Made by a program: the position numbers and the translations under genes
NCBI RefSeq assembly: GCF_003113895.1
Contig: NZ_BDUD01000001.1
Coordinates: 2,369,356 to 2,433,355 of the forward strand
From: Nostoc commune NIES-4072
GTDB lineage: Bacteria > Cyanobacteriota > Cyanobacteriia > Cyanobacteriales > Nostocaceae
DNA length: 64,000 nt
Direction of reading: 5' to 3'
The notes under the pieces: generated by a model
Seen by the model: only the letters and a program-made list of their open reading frames with translations
Told to the model about the DNA's origin: nothing
Database searches by the model: none
Part shown: positions 60,296 to 64,000 of the stretch, one piece after another
Layout of the letters: every line of letters begins with the position of its first letter
Numbering within the stretch: the first letter of the stretch is position 1

Positions 60296-61294
60296 TTAAC
60301 TAGCTAGATAGTTGTGTATCTTATCCTTATGTCTTCGTAGAGTAGCCAAAGCTTGTAGCTCTATCTGTCGCACTCGTTCTCGACTAATACCCATACGTTG
60401 ACCAATCTGCGCTAAAGAAAGTTCATTTCCATCTGTTAAACCAAAACGTAAAGTTAATATTTCCCGTTGCTGGGGATTTAATTTAGCCAACAAATTTTGA
60501 ATATTTTGTTGGAGAAACTTTTGGTCAGCGTATAATTCTGGCGAGAGTCCATCATCCTCCAACATCTCTTGTAATTCTGTTTCTTTTTCTGAGCCAACTC
60601 GCAATTCTAGAGAGACAGTTTGACGTGCTAAGAGTAAATAATGTCGAATTTCTTTAGGTTCTAAAGATAGTTCATTGGCGATATCAACTACTGTCGGAGT
60701 ACGACCTAATTTTTGAGTTAGTTCACGTTGAATCCGCTTGATTTTGTTCAGCTTTTCTGTAATATGAATAGGCAAGCGGATAGTACGTCCTTGTTCGGCG
60801 ATCGCTCGTGTAATTGCCTGACGAATCCACCAATAGCCATAGGTTGAAAACTTGTACCCTTTAGTAGGGTCAAATTTTTCAATTCCTCGCTCTAAACCTA
60901 AACTTCCTTCTTGAACTAAGTCCAGAAAATCTAGGTTACGTCTTTGATACTTCTTAGCAATAGATACCACAAGTCGCAGGTTAGCCTGAATCATTATATG
61001 CTTGGCTTCATATCCCTGATGTAGCTGTTGCAGCAGTGCTTTTTCATCGATATTTATATTTTCAACCCATTCTTGCTGTGTCGGTTGGCGTTTTAATTGA
61101 ATAGCTAATTTTTCTTTGGCAGCAAGTAAAGCCATCATTTGTTGAACTTGCTTGCCAAAATTAATCTCTTGCTCATGAGTTAATAAAGGTATACGTCCAA
61201 TCTCGCGCAGATAAGCACGCACTGAATCACCAGGAGATAAAGGTTTTTCATTTTTATTACTTTCTTCTAGAGACTGGGTAGATAGACTATTCAT
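60296..61294 (-). CDS. Group 2 RNA polymerase sigma factor (sigma-70 family)
   Basis: From ATG 61294 this is about 332 residues. Region 1.2 is DSVRAYLREIGRIPLLTHEQ; region 2 is FLDLVQEGSLGLERGIEKFD with the -10 helix YKFSTYGYWWIRQAITRAIA; region 3 follows (LPIHITEKLNKIKRIQRELT), and region 4.2 is SLAQIGQRMGISRERVRQIE. The absence of a long region 1.1 and the length mark a cyanobacterial non-essential group 2 factor (SigB-E type); I cannot say which. These factors respond to carbon, nitrogen or stress state. The frame is open to 61360, but ATG 61294 begins the conserved protein. Confidence 0.92.
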   Translation of the reverse strand: MNSLSTQSLEESNKNEKPLSPGDSVRAYLREIGRIPLLTHEQEINFGKQVQQMMALLAAKEKLAIQLKRQPTQQEWVENINIDEKALLQQLHQGYEAKHIMIQANLRLVVSIAKKYQRRNLDFLDLVQEGSLGLERGIEKFDPTKGYKFSTYGYWWIRQAITRAIAEQGRTIRLPIHITEKLNKIKRIQRELTQKLGRTPTVVDIANELSLEPKEIRHYLLLARQTVSLELRVGSEKETELQEMLEDDGLSPELYADQKFLQQNIQNLLAKLNPQQREILTLRFGLTDGNELSLAQIGQRMGISRERVRQIELQALATLRRHKDKIHNYLAS

Positions 61295-61360
61295 AGTTAT
61301 TTGAACCTTCAGAAATACTTGTTGATTTACAGGAAAATAATACCAATTTGCAATGGACAA

Positions 61361-62244
61361 CTCTTAGAGACGCTAACGCAATTAAGAAACTTAGATCCCG
61401 CAAGTTGGAGAATTGGTATAAATTTCAATCCGAGAGGATTAGTGTGAAATTCAAAAATGCAATTAGAATGCAATTCTTAATTTTGATAATTAAGTTGCTA
61501 ACATTAATTTGACTATAATCGTTTTGTAGCTTGACTTTAAAAGGTCAAAGTCAAGAACTCGTCTAGATTTTTCTGGTTGTTGTCGCGTATAATTATTTTG
61601 CCAAAGCTAATCTTTTTAAAGTTAAGAGCTTGATGTGACAGGAGCTTGTCAAAGAATTGAAAAAGTTATGTCTATCCAAATTACAGAGGATTTCAATCTG
61701 GTGAAGTATAGGAATCGTATTTGATTTTGAAATTATCTACGTGGGCGGGTAGTGGGGAGTAGGGAGTAGGGAATTAGGTTTTTCGATCTGTACGGAGCTT
61801 CTTGAGAAATCAAATATTAGTCTTATATAGGATTACTATTTGATTTTTGAACGAAATTAAGTATTGTAGAGTGTGTTAGAACGGAGTTCGTAACGCACTA
61901 TGAACACGAGTTTGATGCCGTACTCTCCGTGCTAACACATCCTACGTATATTTTCAGAAATCAAACCGGATTCCTATATACAACCTAAGTCTCAAAACTA
62001 GGGATAAAGCCTGTTTATTTCATAGTTCTGCTGTAAGTAGCCATTCAATAAAAGTTCTACCGTTTGGCGCACAGAATTGTCTGCAACCTCTTTTGGGTAG
62101 TTATCTGGGTTGGGAAAATTAGCTATTGCATACCCACTGAAACTGTCGAAACAATTCTCAATGATCAAAAGTTTATTTAGACAAATTTTTTATTTACACT
62201 AACTAATTGTTAATATAGTTTGCTCCAAAAATAATTGCATAACA
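61361..62244. other. Repeat-rich intergenic region (about 880 bp) without genes
   Basis: It contains an inverted pair taccaatttg/gaattggtat (61341-61421), heptamer DNA (gggtagtggggagtagggag, 61747-61766), a possible decayed MITE end (tataggaatcgtatttgatt, 61707-61726) and MITE copy 2 (61826-61978). No open frame with a good start is seen. Confidence 0.55.
61826..61978. mobile_element. MITE copy 2 (153 bp)
   Basis: It matches copy 1 (53973-54126) at nearly every base; I see only a few differences (ctctg/ctccg, and tctccaaatc versus tcagaaatc). The terminal inverted repeats are the same. TA flanks both ends. Confidence 0.75.
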
Positions 62245-63111
62245 ATGACTCCAATAACTAAACACCAATCAAGGCTCGGAGTTGAAGTCCTGCGGGGTTG
62301 CAATCTTAGCAACCTCACAAATCTAGAGTCGCGTGAATTAAAGGAATCACTTTGGAAACACGGCGTTGTGGTAGTTAGACAGCAACACATCACCGCACAG
62401 CAGTTGAGAGAATTTTCTAGCAAAACCTTTGGTGACTTCATGTTTGGCTATTCCAAAACCAAAACATTAGATCCCGATATTAGTCCAGACCTGCAAAGCC
62501 AGGGTGTGTATATCTTGGGTAATCCCAAGGGACTTACTGAAACACCTGTAGGAAAGTTTGCTTGGGAATGGCATCATGATAAGGATGGCGTCCCTGTCAC
62601 AGAGGGACTGGATATGAATGCACTATATGTTGTCATGCTTTATGGTGTGGAAGTGCCTCCAGAAGGTGTAAATGGGCAGCCCCATACTACAGAGTTTCTT
62701 GACATGATAGAGGCTTATAATAACCTAGATCATCAACATCAGCACCAGTTAGAGCAGATGTCGATGTATCACTCACCACCAATGTTTTTTAAGAGTAGCA
62801 ATGTAGAGGATGTACCAAAGAAACTGCATCCCATCGTCTCTACTCATAAAGTCACTGGTAAAAAGGGATTATATCTAGGTTCGGACACTGCGATCGCAGT
62901 TGGTATGGAAGATAGACCAGAGGAAGCAAAACGTTTCTGGCAGGATTTGTTTGCGACTGTTCTAGACTGTACACCAATCTACTCCCATGTTTGGCAGCCA
63001 GGAGATATTATTTTTTGGGACAACTCCCAGGTAATGCACAGAGGTACACCCTATGATGCAACGAAATACAAGCGAATTGCGTTGCGTTTAGGGGTTGTGG
63101 ACAAGGGATAA
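62245..63111 (+). CDS. TauD/TfdA-family Fe(II)/2-oxoglutarate dioxygenase
   Basis: This 288-residue protein has the iron-binding HxD in AWEWHHDKDGVPVTEG, the distal His in DNSQVMHRGTPYD, and a following Arg (YKRIALRLG) that would bind 2-oxoglutarate. The start GVEVLRGCNLSNL and the long acidic middle are typical of the family. Substrates range from taurine and sulfonates to natural-product intermediates, and no neighbour indicates which applies. ATG 62245 is the start (aacaatgact), in an AT-rich leader. Confidence 0.88.
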   Translation: MTPITKHQSRLGVEVLRGCNLSNLTNLESRELKESLWKHGVVVVRQQHITAQQLREFSSKTFGDFMFGYSKTKTLDPDISPDLQSQGVYILGNPKGLTETPVGKFAWEWHHDKDGVPVTEGLDMNALYVVMLYGVEVPPEGVNGQPHTTEFLDMIEAYNNLDHQHQHQLEQMSMYHSPPMFFKSSNVEDVPKKLHPIVSTHKVTGKKGLYLGSDTAIAVGMEDRPEEAKRFWQDLFATVLDCTPIYSHVWQPGDIIFWDNSQVMHRGTPYDATKYKRIALRLGVVDKG

Positions 63112-63204
63112 TTTGAGGCGGGGGGCAGGGGAGGCAGGGGAGGCAGGGGGGGCAGGGGGAGAATTTTGGAAGTTGCGAAACATCCTGCAACTATGCAACG
63201 CGGT

Positions 63205-64000
63205 TTATTGAGGTGCTGTCTCTGGCGTTGGTGTCGATGTAGGAGTGGGGGTTTCTGTGGGAGTTGGTGTAGGAGTTGGCGTTGGCGTGGGTGTTTCTGT
63301 GGGCGCTGGTGTTTCTGTGGGCGTTGGTGTTGGCGATGGGGGAGGGGCAGGATTTTCTACTGTGATGCTGAGTTGATAATCTACTGGTTTCGATGCTGTG
63401 GAAACCACGACAAACTCGTAAAATCCGTTTTCTGGTAATTTAGTTGACAAACTTCGCTGGCTAGAATCTTCTAAAAATCTAATTTTGCCAGAGGGTGAAT
63501 AGACTCTAACACTGGCAAAATTGAAAGCAACAATTGGCGTACTTCCGCCTCTGTAAAGCGCAAACCCTGTTGTAGTCGGGTATTTAACAACGAATTGTAA
63601 GTTTCCCCTTCCACATAATCTTGCACCAAAAACAGATATTCTTTCCCCCCTAAGTTCATCCGAAGCAGTTCCCGGAAGCGGGGAATTTGGGGATGTTGCA
63701 GTTTATAGAGAACACTCGCTTCTCTCTCAAACAGTTCTTCAGCTTTTTGGACAACGTAGGCGGTTTGAACTTGGGGGGAGAATTCTTTTAAAACACAAAG
63801 TTCGCGGAAACGATTGACATCTTCAGCTAAATAAGTGCGTCCAAAACCACCTTGGCCAATTTGACGCACAATCACATAGCGATCGCCTAAAGTTAGTCCC
63901 GGTTGGATACTATAACTTATGGGTGTATCCAACAACTTTTCACCACACTGGAGACAAAAGCGACTACCTGGGGAATTTTCATGTCCTTGAGAACAATATA
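63205..64000 (-). pseudogene. Ser/Thr protein kinase gene with large internal deletion, running off the window edge
   Basis: The reading enters from beyond 64000 with a zinc-ribbon (CSQGHENSPGSRFCLQCGEK), then the kinase N-lobe LGDRYVIVRQIGQGGFGRTY with Lys in LCVLKEFSPQ and YLFLVQDYVEGETY. At VLESIHP the catalytic loop (HRDxxPxN) should follow, but the frame runs to a stop at 63471. In another frame the protein's C-terminal end appears (PSGKIRFLEDSSQRSLSTKL, FVVVSTASKPVDYQLSITVE) followed by a PTPTPTET-rich tail. The catalytic half was deleted out of frame, so no active kinase can be made. The gene start lies outside the window. Confidence 0.75.

Noticed and set aside
63166..63438. Cys/Trp-rich plus-strand open frame
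   Set aside because: It is the complement of the PTPTPTET-coding tail of the kinase pseudogene and an artefact of that repeat.

Overview
The window is chromosomal DNA of a filamentous, heterocyst-type cyanobacterium close to Nostoc/Anabaena. The evidence is the dense HIP1 octamer (GCGATCGC) inside most genes, a cytochrome c6 gene, a high-light-inducible protein gene with an RpaB-type HLR1 box, a Cph1-like phytochrome with its response regulator, DUF1816, a cyanobacterial group 2 sigma factor, and many short tandem heptamer repeats (GGGGAGT/GGGGATT type) between and inside genes. All calls are from reading the sequence; no database search was run.

Layout. 1-7.2 kb: petJ, a TPR protein, a Uma2 gene broken by a small inverted-repeat element, a TonB-dependent receptor, small secreted proteins and a frameshifted PEP-CTERM gene. 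7.5-12.2 kb: a DhaM-HPr-enzyme I fusion, a small beta-domain protein, a 21-bp tandem array and an Eis-type acetyltransferase. 12.2-13.4 kb: a short orphan accessory segment with a double-glycine-leader peptide gene, bounded by two 60-bp direct repeats and followed by a 248-bp palindromic element. 13.7-24.5 kb: an AMIN/beta-lactamase-fold protein, a long di-haem peroxidase-like protein, an EamA transporter, a DUF1400 hydrolase with a duplicated fragment, a higBA module and a large YD/EF-hand/RTX repeat protein. 24.8-29.7 kb: phytochrome kinase, response regulator and a REC-GAF kinase. 29.7-42.9 kb: housekeeping genes (truB, rlmB, mrnC, carA, trpD) mixed with small proteins, a Dam-type methylase, a cytochrome b and an hli gene. 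43-50.5 kb: a module of a dynamin-like GTPase, a large Hsp70/actin-fold ATPase and a third unknown protein, with a decayed DUF2887 gene inside it. 51.5-56.6 kb: a PAS-PAS-GAF kinase, a cyclase and an aldehyde dehydrogenase. 56.8-60.2 kb: a truncated vWA gene, a structured RNA-like region that imitates two parts of 23S rRNA, two membrane proteins and a coupled unknown/ThiF pair. 60.3-64 kb: a sigma factor, a mobile-repeat-rich gap, a TauD-type dioxygenase and a deleted Ser/Thr kinase gene that runs off the right edge.

The most unusual item is at 57405-57595. About 190 bases there hold a sarcin-ricin-loop motif and, downstream of it, a complete GTPase-associated-centre (L11-binding) fold, in the reverse of their order in real 23S rRNA and closed by a perfect 6-bp helix. 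This looks like an RNA that mimics the translational GTPase docking site. The second notable system is the GTPase/Hsp70-like module, which resembles the SrfB/SrfC pair of enterobacterial srfABC loci.

The region also shows how heavily small repeats shape this genome: in-frame heptamer insertions in three sensor kinases, eleven heptamers touching the carA start, two near-identical MITEs, and several genes broken by insertion, internal deletion or frameshift.
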